From Cucumis sativus (taxonomy: Eukaryota; Streptophyta; Magnoliopsida; Cucurbitales; Cucurbitaceae): a DNA stretch of 64,000 bases. The stretch covers positions 22,695,498-22,759,497 of the forward strand of contig NC_026660.2 in NCBI RefSeq assembly GCF_000004075.3. Direction: 5' to 3'. Position numbers and translations under genes: made by a program. A model generated the notes under the pieces. The model saw only the letters and a program-made list of their open reading frames with translations. It did no database searches and was not told the DNA's origin. This document shows, piece by piece, positions 11,924 through 23,117 of this stretch (its first letter is position 1; every line of letters starts with the position of its first letter).

Positions 11924-13159
11924 ATCTTATCCCTATCTTGTTTGTTCCAAAACCTGCCATTTTCTGTAATTCTGAATTTGCTTTTTTGTACTAAATTAAT
12001 GAAGTGTGTTATGTTTATGCTGAGTGTTCATCTTTCTTCATCCAATTTCTTTACAAATTTAAACAAACCTTCTTTGCCATTGATTCTCAAACTCACTTTG
12101 TTGATTGATTTGGTGATGAGAGAATTAATGAATGGGTTCCCTTTATGCAAGGGTTTATTTAATATGACCATGTGATACCCTCCCTCCTCCCTCCTCATCC
12201 TCATCCTCTTTTCTTTTCTTGTATTATTAATTACACCAATATCAATCAGGTGTTTGAGTTAAGACTTTAGAATAATCTCACATCGGTGTGAGTGTGATGC
12301 TTATGTTAACATAATCTAATACAGGGTGAATACCCAAGACCTGTACCCTACCTTAATACACTAATTAAGCTATGTCAAAATATTAATACAAACATACACA
12401 TTATATTGGTAGAACATTTGAAGTGGTTGAGTTAAGAGAAGGGGATGTCGGTGTAAGCCATAATAATTATTATGTGCCACAAACTGCTCTTCTATATGAA
12501 TACAAGAAATGTTCTCAATTGTATTAAAACACATTGCCCCTTCAATTTTCATCCCCTTTTTTTTTTAATTGGTATCTTAAATTTCTTTTACCATCTAATT
12601 TTTAAATCTTATTTTTAAATTAATTTAAATTCTTGAAAACATGTTCATATCATATATAATCTTGATTCAAATGACTCTAATCTACTCCTTCGGTTTAAAT
12701 GAACTTTTTTTTCTTGGTTTTGTAGTCACGTATTGGTAGTATAATTATAGCTAAAGAAAATGTCTAAAAGTTAAGGATTATTTGATAAAATCAATCGCTT
12801 CTATGTTTCGAATTAAAAAAAAAATGATAACCACTCAATTTGGTCGTTTCTAAAATTTAACACTAGGAAAGAAAGAAAAGAACAAAAAGTAACAAACTGA
12901 CTTAATTATGCCAAATGTTGAAAAATTTTCAATTGAAAGATAAATATGCAAGGAAATTTTTGCAATAAATTAAATGTTGAGAATGTACAATCATGAACAA
13001 TAGAACAAAAAGTACAAAAGATTTACAAAAACAATGGTAAATGAAAATTGAAAATAATCCATGGTTAAATACATGTATTTACAATAACATTGGAGAGAAA
13101 AATATACAAAAAAAAAAAAAAAAGATATTGTGGTTTGAATTTGGTTGAGGATAGAGAAA
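11924..13159. other. Gene-free stretch between the aquaporins and the small-protein array
   Basis: It holds the 3' end of aquaporin copy 3, then AT-rich sequence. No protein-like frame and no clear repeat was seen. Confidence 0.5.
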
Positions 13160-13327
13160 TTATGAATGTTGTGGATGTTTGTGGTATTGATATTGATGTT
13201 GAGGGGTTTCTTCAGTGATGGGTTCCAATGAAGGAACTGTTGAGGGTTTATGTGGAGAAATAATTGGAGATGGAGCTACTTCATCTATACAATACTTCAT
13301 TTTTCTTTCTATTATTTGCTTTCCCAT
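13160..13327 (-). CDS. Small acidic protein of unknown family, paralogue A (55 residues)
   Basis: Intronless, reading from ATG at 13327 to the stop at 13160-13162; too short for a usual ORF cut-off. The start MGKQIIERK matches the MGK/MGD starts of paralogues B and C. The core reads VAPSPIISPHKPSTVPSLEP followed by ITEET, closely matching paralogue E (KPSTIPSLEP, IFEDV). The tail is rich in His, Gln and Tyr (QHQYQYHKHPQH). No signal peptide or membrane segment is visible. A TATA box (TATAAATA on the - strand, 13431-13438) lies about 104 bp upstream. The function is unknown; I do not recognise the family. The case for a real gene rests on the shared core among five neighbours and the placed TATA box. 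Confidence 0.6.
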   Translation of the reverse strand: MGKQIIERKMKYCIDEVAPSPIISPHKPSTVPSLEPITEETPQHQYQYHKHPQHS

Positions 13328-14248
13328 TCTCTCTTTCTTTTAACCTCTAATTTCAATTTCTTTCCCAAATACTCAAATTCTCTTTTCTTTTCTTTTCTTT
13401 CGATTCTATGGATTTCTTTGTTTTGTTTTGTATTTATATTGAATATGAAAAGGAAATAGAGGTTGAAAAATGGTTGGTTGGTTGCTTCTAATTTCAAACA
13501 TAAAACCTATTTTTACTATTTTTGGGACACTATAAAAACTTTCCATTTGACTAAAATTTGTTAATTAGGGTGAATTATATTTATGCAACAAGTTTTGTTG
13601 AAAGCGCCATTTCATGACCACTAATTCATATATGGTTTAGGTTTAGACTCCCTTAATTATGTCAAATAAATTAGGATTGTGTATTAATATATATGACAAA
13701 TATAATATTTCCTTTTTTAAGTTTCACATTTACTTAATTCTAATCTGATATGGAGATTTCGGATGAGAAATTGTTGCTCAAAGGTGGAGATGTGGCTTTT
13801 CTTTTCTTAATCTTATGGTGCATTTAAAATTCATATATCTATTATTCTAAAATTTTACTGGGTTTACATTTCAATTTTTTAAAAAAATTATCAATTGATC
13901 AAAACATTTTTATAGTATATATTCTCCATCTTCATTTTTGTTAGTAATCCTAATTTCCTTACTCTAAACTATTTAAAACATGTGTTGATCCATTATATTA
14001 GAACTATTCAAAAAACTAAACTTTTTTTGTTTGGTTCTATAAGATGTGTATAAGTTTACTAACAAAATTTAGCATATATATCATAGACCAAAAACTAGAA
14101 CAACAGACAAAAAATAATGTAGAGAATATATAAGAGAATAAAACCCCATTTTACATTTGATTTCACTTTGATTTTGACATTAATTTTTACATGAAGCCCT
14201 ATAAACCAAACATAACTCCACATTCACACACATATAGATTATATTGGA
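13328..14248. other. Spacer between small-protein genes A and B
   Basis: AT-rich; contains the promoter of paralogue A and the 3' side of paralogue B. No other gene seen. Confidence 0.5.
13431..13438 (-). promoter_or_regulatory. TATA box of paralogue A
   Basis: TATAAATA on the - strand, about 104 bp upstream of the ATG at 13327. Confidence 0.45.
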
Positions 14249-14458
14249 CTAAATTAAAAGGTGAAGAAGAGAAGAGGAATTAGGGAAAAGGGAAGAATAA
14301 GAAAGTTTATCTTGGTTGATAATTTCTTGATCTTCATCCTCTTCTCGAATAGTTTCCAAGGAAGGAGAATGGGAAGCTTTAATGGAAGAAACAAGAGGAG
14401 ATGGTGCTTTCTCAATCCAAACAATTCTCGAAACTACTTTCACATTCTCATCACCCAT
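14249..14458 (-). CDS. Small acidic protein of unknown family, paralogue B (69 residues)
   Basis: Intronless, ATG at 14458. An earlier in-frame codon at 14470 is GTG, so 14458 is the first real start, and it aligns with the other family starts. The basic/hydrophobic N-terminus leads into VWIEKAPSPLVSS, then SHSPSLETIREEDEDQE, the family core. The tail is serine- and leucine-rich. WIEKAP is identical to paralogue C. There is no signal peptide and no transmembrane segment. A TATA-like TATATAAATA lies on the - strand at about 14542-14552, about 85 bp upstream. The gene is unrecognised; the acidic, low-complexity composition suggests a disordered protein or peptide with a short binding motif. That is inference. 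Confidence 0.68.
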   Translation of the reverse strand: MGDENVKVVSRIVWIEKAPSPLVSSIKASHSPSLETIREEDEDQEIINQDKLSYSSLFPNSSSLLHLLI

Positions 14459-17400
14459 AACTGATCTCACAAGTACTTATGTATGAATTATAATGATCAA
14501 GATGTGAAACAATACTCACACAAGTACTTATTGTAATTACCTTATTTATATACACATGATATTTTGACAAATATATATAAATATAGATGAAAGGGTTGTG
14601 GTAAACTACTTGGAGAGCACCAAGAAGATTATTGATTATTTCGCCTCAAAATCCTATCAATTAAGTAATGACCCCACTAAATATAATATAAAAACTTTTG
14701 ATAGTATTATTGTTAATTTAATTATAATGTGGAATGAGATAATGATAGGGTTTGTAATGGGTACGGATGACCTAAAAATTTGTGATCAAACCAAGTTTTG
14801 GCAGTATTTTCAAAAGGCATTCCAAGTTTTTCTTAATCATTTATTTCATCCGTTGGCATTTTCAAGCTGTTGCTCATTCTATTTCATATTGTGCTCAACA
14901 AGATGGAGAGAATATATAATAGGAGAAATGGGTAAGAAATATAAAACGAGAGGAGAAAAAAGTTGTTTAAGATTTTTGAAAAAAGGTAGAAAAACCTATT
15001 TCTAGAGACTCTACCTAAAAAAAATCAAAAGAGAAATTCATTATCGAATGGTTATAAGAGGATAATCAATTTTTAAATTTGTACTTTTACGGTTTAAAAA
15101 ATATAGTGACATACTATTTTTACTATTTTTAAAGTATTTTTTGACATGTACACTGTGTAAAGTCGTTTCTAACACCATTAAACCATGTGTAAAATATATT
15201 ATTTAACTAGGAAATTTAATTTTAAAATATAAGTCATCAATTTATTAATCTCAACCCAACTTCCCCATCTTTGCATGCTTTACAAAGTGTACACAATTAG
15301 ATGTAGTGCTAACAGGGGCTTATAAGCTAATTAAAAACATTAATACAAGAAAAAAAAATCTAGTGGTGTGAGGTTCCTTTACATAATTAAAGATATAGTT
15401 TAATGAATAATGATTCACATCCTCGTTATTACTTTTTAGTTATACATATATTTGATAAAGCCATTTTTATATAGCATATGAAAACATATTTATTTTATTA
15501 ATACTCCCAAAGTTTTACTACACATTACAAACAACATATTGAAAATGTACACAAGACTCTACTCTTTAAGGTTTTGTTGATTTATATAACAACGAGGTAT
15601 GTGAATAACATTTAATCTTAGAAGTTTAAGATTTAGACTTGGATAGTCAACCCTAATTGAGCCCTAGGCCCAAGCCAAGGACCAAAACATATTCCACACA
15701 TGGCCAAGATGCAAGAGCGTGCCCATTTTAGGTATAATTCATCATCTTTCAATTGATTCGGGTCGAAGGAAAAAAAACAAAATCAACATGGAAGAAGACT
15801 ATGTAGAATATTATGATTTCAAATTAAAGACAACTTAAGTGTATATGGAAGACTTGATATCTTTGAAGTTCAATTCTTAATCTAACTTTTATTCTACTAA
15901 AGTTGGAAGACAAAATGTATAATTTTATAATAAGTTGAACGTATAGAATCTACTCATTCACCCATAATAGAATATACAGAATATAGGTATTAGCACATTT
16001 CAAATTGAAATGATGAATATATAACACAATCAGTTTAATAAACTATATAGTTGCGTTTTTGAATCTCAATGGAAAAGTGTGTGTGCATTTATTCAACTAA
16101 TAATACAGGTAAAATATTGAAAAGCTATGCAATATAAAAAGAGAGAGATTTTCATGGTTTACATATAAATTGATATCTTAGTATATTATTATCAGTACGT
16201 GTTGTATTAATGCAAATCTATTTTTAAATTTACGTGGATGTGTACATATACAATGAATGGAGAGAGTAGATTTTGTTGTTGCAATGAAATGACCCTTCAA
16301 CCTATGGAAACACTATATATCCATCACGTCCTCACATAATTTATTGAAGCAAGGAAAAAAAATTGCAATAATCATTGTTTGTGTGTGTGGGAAATGACAT
16401 GGCTACATTATATGGATTTGTCACTTCATATATTAAATGTCCAAAACTTTGGTTAAGTGCTGAAAAATGTGCATATAAAGCTAAGGGTGTGGAAACCCTA
16501 CACATGCATGTTTAATTAACCATTAAAAATGATTGCTTTAAATAGTTCTAACTTATATAAATCATTGTTCATGGAGTTTAATTATATAACTTTTTTTATG
16601 TACATAAAACAGTTTCTTTAGTTAATTATTTTAGGATCTTCCATGTAATTATGTAATTTTTCAATATAGGTTGATGTTTTAATTCTTGTCATTCACTTGA
16701 TATACAATAATTTTTCATATTATCTCGTAAATTTTCTTTTAAAATATTTGGATATAAACTTTGAAATGTATGTACCCAATACGTGATCATATCATTTTTT
16801 TTGTACAGTGAGAACATCTATTTTTAATGTTGATTATTCATAACAAACCTGTCACAGTGTAATCACAACGTAGAGCAGTCGATATCCTCATTATTTAATC
16901 TTAAAATAAATAGGTCTGGAATCACCACAACAATCATATTAAGGTGTGATTGGTCACATAGAAAACATTGATCTAAGTAAATTTAGATTTAGATTAGATA
17001 AATTTAGATTAGATAAATTTAGATTTAGTTTTAGGAGTCAATTGTGTGCAAAGGGTGTTAGGTGATAGCACCCTACTACATTCATTTTTACTAAATTTTA
17101 TCTTTTAAACTAAATTATAAAGATTCACGAAAAGGTGCATAAGAATGTCAGTTGTGCTTGATTTGTTTTTTTAAATAACTCATAATTATCATTTTATTAT
17201 GGGGCAGTTAAAAAGGTGTTAGCTTCGATTTGGCTTTTCTAGATGTGAATGGAGGACCTTAGGACATTTTTTTTTTAAAAAAAAGATCAAAATATTTCCT
17301 TGAATCTTTGTAATTTAGTTTAAAAGATAAATTTTGGTAACCATATTTATGTGGTAGCTGCTAACACTTTTTATACATACAACTGAACTTCGAACATAAA

Positions 17401-18521
17401 TATAAATTTAAGTAAACCATTATTATTATTATTATTTTGTCTAATCACACCTTAATATGGTTGGTGGTGTCTCCAAACCTATTAACTTTAATGAGATGTT
17501 GGTCGTTTCGTGTCACGATCACGTTGCGATAAAAACTTAGTGATAAAACATTATAATTTCATTATAGCATGGAGTCACAAATATTATGCAGAATTTAGAA
17601 AATAAAAGTTAATTAACTTAATAAGAGAAAATGATTAATATGATGATAATATAGTATTACGGAAAGTTAAAATAAATTTTATGTTAAAGTGCAACATTTA
17701 GTCTATATATGATTGGGAGAAAAGTAGGATTTAATTAGTTAATTAATATGATTTTAAAATTAAAATTTAATTATCTATATTTTGAAGGGAAAAAAAACTC
17801 ATAAATAGTTCTATCAAATAGGGTTCATCATAATTAAATAGTCTGTTAATAAATTTTAATTATAAATTATATATGAGCTAGTTTCTAATTTCTTTAACTC
17901 ATTAGACCAAATTTACAATATTTAATTTGATCTAACAATAATAATATTTGCTAATTGGGATGTACCAAGATAATATATAATCGATTAAAGTAAAAAACAA
18001 AAAAAAAAAAAACAAAAAGAAAAAAACAACAATTTTCCTTGGTAATAGTTCTTCATTCCTAGAAAGAAAATACTTATTATTGCAATGAATCAATTTATTA
18101 TAGAGAGAGAGTGTGTGTGTGTGTATATATAATTGGTTATTATCTTTATTTATTATTATCTGAACTATAATGTTATTAATTTGAGAGTCAAATTGATCAG
18201 TAATCACACACAACTCAATACTTAAATGGTTTGATTGAATCTACTTCAAGAGAGAGAGAGATATGACAAAAAGGAGGTTCATAATTATGAAGAACAACAA
18301 AGTAGTAGTATTAGTGGAGCCAATTCAAGGGAGAGAGGGAGAGAGTTTTCATAGATAATGTAAAAAGAAAAAAGAAAAACTGATAGCTTTGTATATGTTC
18401 AGACACACATGTGATTTACTGATCTTAACAAGAGATCAGGAAATTATAAGAGAGGAGTTAGGCATATGGTAAGAACTTGAAAAGGGTTGTGATCGTGAGA
18501 GATGGTGGTCGATCGAGATCA
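14459..18521. other. Spacer between small-protein genes B and C
   Basis: About 4 kb without a supported gene. It contains the promoter of paralogue B, a large foldback element (16911-17482) and a GA/GT simple repeat (about 18100-18130). A 135-codon open frame at 14598-15005 begins with GTG and shows no recognisable protein features. Confidence 0.5.
16911..17482. mobile_element. Foldback / MITE element with about 200-bp inverted arms
   Basis: The left arm (16911 to about 17150) and the right arm (about 17290-17482, read in reverse) match in several long blocks: near the tips ATATTAAGGTGTGATT, and internally TTTATCTTTTAAACTAAATT followed by AAAGATTCA. The tip sequences also share AATAGGT plus CACCAC-type blocks. 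A transcript would fold into a long hairpin. There is no coding content. Left-arm interior carries short ATTTAGATTAGATAA repeats (about 16977-17030). The exact ends and target-site duplication are not clear. Most likely this is a non-autonomous DNA element inserted between family members B and C. Confidence 0.65.
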
Positions 18522-18725
18522 CTAGGAGGATGAGTCGTTGTGGCTTCTAATAATATGATGATCTTGATGATGGTGGTGAAGAACATGTTCTTGATCTTCA
18601 GAAATGGTGTCCAAACAAGGAGAATAAGTTGGCTTTGGTGCATAAACAATCAGATGTGGTGCTTTCTCAATCCATAACAATTTACTCCTCAAATTACTTT
18701 TCCCTTTCTTACCTTTCCCCATCAT
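18522..18725 (-). CDS. Small protein of unknown family, paralogue C (67 residues, His-rich tail)
   Basis: Intronless, ATG at 18725 with a second ATG one codon later (MMGKGKKGK). The open frame extends upstream only through a GTG at 18770, which is not a likely start. After a strongly basic N-terminus comes LLWIEKAPHLIVYAPKPTYS, then PCLDTISEDQEH, the family core with a cysteine in place of serine. The tail contains HHHHQDHH. A TATA box (TATAAATA on the - strand, about 18814-18821) lies about 90 bp upstream. No signal peptide or membrane span was seen. Identity of the WIEKAP block with paralogue B is the strongest sign of shared descent. The basic head could direct it to the nucleus, but that is speculation. 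Confidence 0.68.
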   Translation of the reverse strand: MMGKGKKGKSNLRSKLLWIEKAPHLIVYAPKPTYSPCLDTISEDQEHVLHHHHQDHHIIRSHNDSSS

Positions 18726-21700
18726 CTTTACACAGAAAATAGACCTCTTTGAAATTGATGATATGATCACAGAAAGAGAATTTGTTGTGAAGAAGATGAA
18801 GTGAAGAAATCAAATATTTATAGACATAGAAAAGGGACACAGGATGGGGAGAAGCAATTACTACAAAAGAAGATTTCTTATTATTATAAAAATTAAATTG
18901 GACAATTTGGTGGACTTAATGAATTGTTTTATTAAAGCATGTGGAAAATTCAAACACTTTTTAACATAAATTTGTTGTTGAAATTGACTATATTATTCCA
19001 AACCTTAACCTACGTATCTCCCACGCTATGTAACAAAAACAGAAAAGAAGAAAAACGTTTTTACTTTTCTATTTTCAAGATTTTCTTTACACCACTGTGT
19101 CTCTCATGTGTATGCCTTCAAATTTTTAATTCTTACTTCACATAATCTAAAAACTATATGTTCAAATACTGTTTTACCTTTCAACCACTTTACTTTATTT
19201 ACTTTCAAATCTTAAATTTAATCTCTATTATTACTGATTTTTTTCAAATCATTTTTATTATTTATCAACGTTTTTACTTACTATAACTTAGCAATCAAAC
19301 TCAAAATTGGTTAAATTAAACATGTCGTTTAATTTTGATATGGTCAAAATTTAGCACTCATAGTATATAGTTTGTTATTTCTTCCCTATTTACTTTGTTA
19401 ATTATTAATTCTTCTTTTTGTCAATAGCAGCTTTGAATTATTTGGCAGCTTTGAAAATAAATCTTTTTTTTTTAATCAAACAATTTAAGAGTAGTTCTTA
19501 TTTTCATACATAACTTTTGATGACTATTATCTATTTACTAATTCCAAGAAAATCTTACTTTAAATCATATATTCACATATACTATTTTAAATTATGTATG
19601 TTTCTCTATTTCTCTTTGTTTACGTCAAAGTTTAGAAAAGTTATGTAATCAATATTCCTACTAGAAGATTTCTCTTAAAGAAAAATGTCAAATGTCACAA
19701 AACTACATGTGGAAGAATTGTCAAATGCATACGTTGAATTAATAAAAGTTAATTGAATTGATGGTGCATCAAAAATCCTCTCCTTTTCTTGTACACTAGA
19801 GGTTACGAAAACTCAAATCACCGAACTCGTAGTTATTAACACATACGAACATATGTCAATTGTTCAATTATACTCAGTTTGAGTCTCCCTCTCTCGTTCA
19901 ATACAATAACCCGGAACCTCGGAGTTTGGAAGGGATAACAACAAAACATTACTTATTATATATTATAATCTAACACTTTAAAATTAATATTAAAATACAA
20001 AAATCGAAAATGTGAAGGAGGACGCGTCCCTGGTCCCTTAATAAATTCGCCACTGCCATCAATCCTTCTATCTAAAAAGAGAGAAAACATGTTAATTATC
20101 CTTGATCATAGTTAATTTCATTTTAGTCGATGATTGTGATGTTTGTTTGATTTTAGTTTGTATACTTAGTGTGATTAGTTTTTAACTTGTGTCATGCACG
20201 CGTGATATTTATGTTTCATTTTTATTTTATTGCATAACTTGATTTTTTCTCCCTAACAACCTTTTCTTCTTTTTGTCGGACAATTGGTTAATTTTCCTCC
20301 CAATTATGGTTTAAGATTAAACTCATAAAAAGTTCTTAAAATGAAATGCTATAATGATTGCTAGACAATTCTACTTTGGTTTACCATTCTAAATTATAGA
20401 AACTTTAAGATAAGAGAGATAGTGAATGAAGAAAAAATACAAATTAAAAGAAGATGCCTTTTTCTTATATACGTGCATATAGATATTCTTAAAGAAGTTA
20501 ATTGATGGGATATTATATTTTCATAAATCGCATACTATCAACTAAGGACATATTTTTCTAATTTCTATTGATGTTTGAATTGGTCTTTGGATATGCTTTC
20601 ATTTTTTCTAATGATTACGGATTTCTTGGATCAAATCCAATAACTTCTCAATTTGATCGGCCTAGTCCTAGGTGGGTAGATCAATTGAACAATCCACGAC
20701 TAATGAAAGATATTATAAAGTGCATGTTTTATGTATCAACTTGAAACATCGATCAAATGTAAAAGATTTTCGAAAGATATATTTTTAAAATAAACACATC
20801 TAGAAAAACATAGAAAACCAAAAAAGAAATAGGAAGAAAATAAACCACCCAAATTGAAAACATAAACATTTCTTCTTATTTAGAAGGCTATCCAAATGGT
20901 GTGCAAAGTGTTTTATAACCCTTCATATTTAAAAATTACTAAATATTCATTCATTGTATTTTGTGCTAGAATTAATAATTATATGTTTACTAATTATTTC
21001 CATTTAGAAGATGTAATTATTTCCTTCATTGTTACAAGTTTTAGTTTTGTTGAGTTATTAAAAATTGAAAGAGTTTTTGATTTTGTTAAGTTATTAGTTA
21101 TTTATAGGTTACAATCAATGTAATCAATTCATAAAATCATTTAATTTTTTATTGGATTAGAATAAAAATAGTAAAGGACAGTATAGATGTAATTTCAAAA
21201 ACCTACTCCCCGATGCTATTATGTTTCTTTGACTAAATATGTTGACAGCTTTCTTATAAAGAACACATTTTCTTTCGCTTCACACCCAAAACAAAATGTG
21301 TGTATGTCACTGAGTGTCATCAACAAACTTCTAGTGAGAACGTTTTGGTAGATTAGTATTTAACAAAGTCATCAAAAATTCTACTTTTTTTTTTAGGATC
21401 CAACATTCCACCGATAGCAAGAAAACAAATCAATAATCAGATTCTCTGTTAAGGCGAGGAACGAAGAAAGCATTTAAGGCGAGAAATGTAATGCATCAGA
21501 GTTAGGTTAATATTATTGACACAGAGATAGAGTAGAATTCACATGAAGAGATTCAGAACTTTTATACTTCATTTCATCTTTTTCTTCTACAAGTTTCTCC
21601 AAAATAGATTTCAGTACTTGACAAAGAAAAGAAACCCCATTATCATAACAAGGCTCAGATTTTTATACTAAGCAGTTATTAGTATCACAGTAGAGCAAAT

Positions 21701-21750
21701 TAGAGTTGTAAAATGTGCAGAATAAAGAAAGAAAGAAGGAAAGACAAGGT
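18726..21750. other. Spacer between small-protein genes C and D
   Basis: About 3 kb, AT-rich, no supported gene. The phrase GGACGCGTCCCTGGTCCCTT near 20020 is GC-richer than its surroundings and may be the edge of an old transposon, but I could not define an element. Confidence 0.45.
18814..18821 (-). promoter_or_regulatory. TATA box of paralogue C
   Basis: TATAAATA on the - strand, about 90 bp upstream of the ATG at 18725. A start of transcription near 18785 would give a leader of about 60 nt. Confidence 0.5.
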
Positions 21751-21897
21751 TTAGGACCTTTCTTTCTCATTACAATCTTCTGTTTCTTCCTCTTCTTTAA
21801 TGGTTTCTAAAGCAGGAGATGAAGAAGCTCTGTTTGGAAGAACAAATAAAGCCGGTGATTTCTCCATCCAGTACAACATCTGAACTTTCTCAGCCAT
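21751..21897 (-). CDS. Small acidic protein of unknown family, paralogue D (48 residues)
   Basis: Intronless, ATG at 21897 to the stop at 21751-21753. An in-frame stop lies a few codons upstream of this ATG, so the start is well fixed. The protein begins MAEKVQ; its core is LYWMEKSPALFVLPNRASSS followed by PALETIKEEEETED, a conservative version of the W-x-E-K-[AS]-P ... LETI-x-EE pattern of paralogues B and C. The C-terminus is short and charged. A TATA box (TATATAAA on the - strand, 22031-22038) lies about 134 bp upstream. There is no signal peptide or membrane segment. The gene is too short for most ORF thresholds; function unknown. Confidence 0.65.
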   Translation of the reverse strand: MAEKVQMLYWMEKSPALFVLPNRASSSPALETIKEEEETEDCNEKERS

Positions 21898-22030
21898 TCT
21901 TTTGTTTTAAACTCAGAACTGAAGCTTTGATTCTATCCCAGAAAGAAAAAAATCAAATGATGAGCCTCTTTTTCCTTTCTGGTTATGAGAAATGGAGGAA
22001 GATGAAGTAAGTGGAAAATGGAGTCTTTCC

Positions 22031-22038
22031 TTTATATA
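22031..22038 (-). promoter_or_regulatory. TATA box of paralogue D
   Basis: TATATAAA on the - strand within TTTATATAAA, about 134 bp upstream of the ATG at 21897. Confidence 0.5.
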
Positions 22039-22351
22039 AAGAAGACGAAACCGAGTGGGAGTCAACAAACCAACCCCACGTGGAAAGTTAACAATTACGC
22101 CATGCCTTTCATCACATGTGAAAATGATTTTAGACTTTAAAATTTTTCCATGTGAACGAAATGACCTGGAATTCCAATAAGTTGGGGTTTGTTGGTTCAG
22201 TTGGGAGAAATTTTTTATTATTACATCATCTTTACACTTGTTTTTGTTCCAAGAAGCTTCCATCTCTTTGAAAACAGAGATCCAAGCGATCGATATGTTC
22301 AGGAGAAAAGGGAATTGAAACCTGCAAATACGAGTAAAAGAATTGGGGGGG

Positions 22352-22492
22352 TTATGAGTCATCGGGATAGTCCTCCACGACGTCTTCAAAAATGGGTTCC
22401 AACGATGGGATGGTAGAGGGTTTCTGGGGGTAAGAGATGAGAATTGGAGCAACCACAACCCAAGAATTCAATTTCATGATGTTCTTCGCCAT
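22352..22492 (-). CDS. Small acidic protein of unknown family, paralogue E (46 residues)
   Basis: Intronless, ATG at 22492. The frame stays open upstream but only to a TTG near 22558, so the ATG giving MAKNIMKLNSW is the sensible start and resembles the MAEK start of paralogue D. The core VVVAPILISYPQKPSTIPSL followed by EPIFEDVVEDY matches paralogue A (KPST[VI]PSLEPI). The tryptophan is in the family position, but the E-K pair is replaced by V-V. The very acidic tail ends YPDDS. A weak TATA-like TATATTAA lies about 190 bp upstream (about 22681-22688). Function unknown. D and E are only about 450 bp apart, the closest pair in the array. Confidence 0.6.
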   Translation of the reverse strand: MAKNIMKLNSWVVVAPILISYPQKPSTIPSLEPIFEDVVEDYPDDS

Positions 22493-22920
22493 TGGTGGAG
22501 CTTCTTCTAGGTAAAGCTTGGCTAATTTATTTGAATCTTCCCTCTTCCTTCTGTTCAAGAAAGAAGAGAGAGAGATTGGAAACTTTTTTTGTAGTGGTCA
22601 AAACAAATGACAACTTTTTCTAATGAACAATGGATGGAAATTAAAGATTGTATTGAGTTTAAGATGAAGATGGAGGGAGTTTAATATAGATAAAGGAAGA
22701 GAAGGAAAATGGAAGGACAGCAAAAAAAAAAAAAGGAAAGCAGTTACTGAATGAATGATGGTTTATGGATGCACGTGGAACAATGCAAGGAAATCATCAG
22801 AAACAGAAACACCAAAATTGGGAGAGTAACAACAGCCACAGAAAACAAAATTACCAAAAGGTATAATCATTTTTGGAATTGCCTTTCACACTTCAAAGGT
22901 TCTATTCCGATATACTTCGA

Positions 22921-23098
22921 TCCGCAACATCCAGTAAAATTGTAATGGAACAGAAAGATTAGCATAACCTTTCCACAACAACACAAAAATAGGGAGATAG
23001 TCCAATAATCCGCAACATCCAGTAAAATTGTAATGGAACAGAAAGATTAGCATAACCTTTCCACAACAACACAAAAATAGGGAGATAGTCCAATAATC
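22921..23098. repeat. Perfect 88-bp tandem duplication
   Basis: Unit 1 is 22921-23008 and unit 2 begins at 23009; the two are identical as read, with two further bases of a third unit. Both start TCCGCAACATCC and end GATAGTCCAATAA. Perfect identity in non-coding sequence suggests a recent event. Confidence 0.85.
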
Positions 23099-23117
23099 TC
23101 GTTATAATTATAACGAG
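23098..23117. repeat. Perfect 20-bp palindrome
   Basis: CTCGTTATAATTATAACGAG is its own reverse complement and starts at the end of the 88-bp tandem repeat. It could be a cruciform-prone site that promoted the duplication. Confidence 0.7.

Noticed and set aside
14598..15005. 135-codon open frame on the + strand
   Set aside because: It starts with GTG rather than ATG, has no recognisable domain, and its codon content looks like AT-rich spacer.
18522..18770. Longer 82-codon version of small protein C
   Set aside because: The extra 15 codons begin with GTG. ATG at 18725 fits the TATA box and the starts of the other members.
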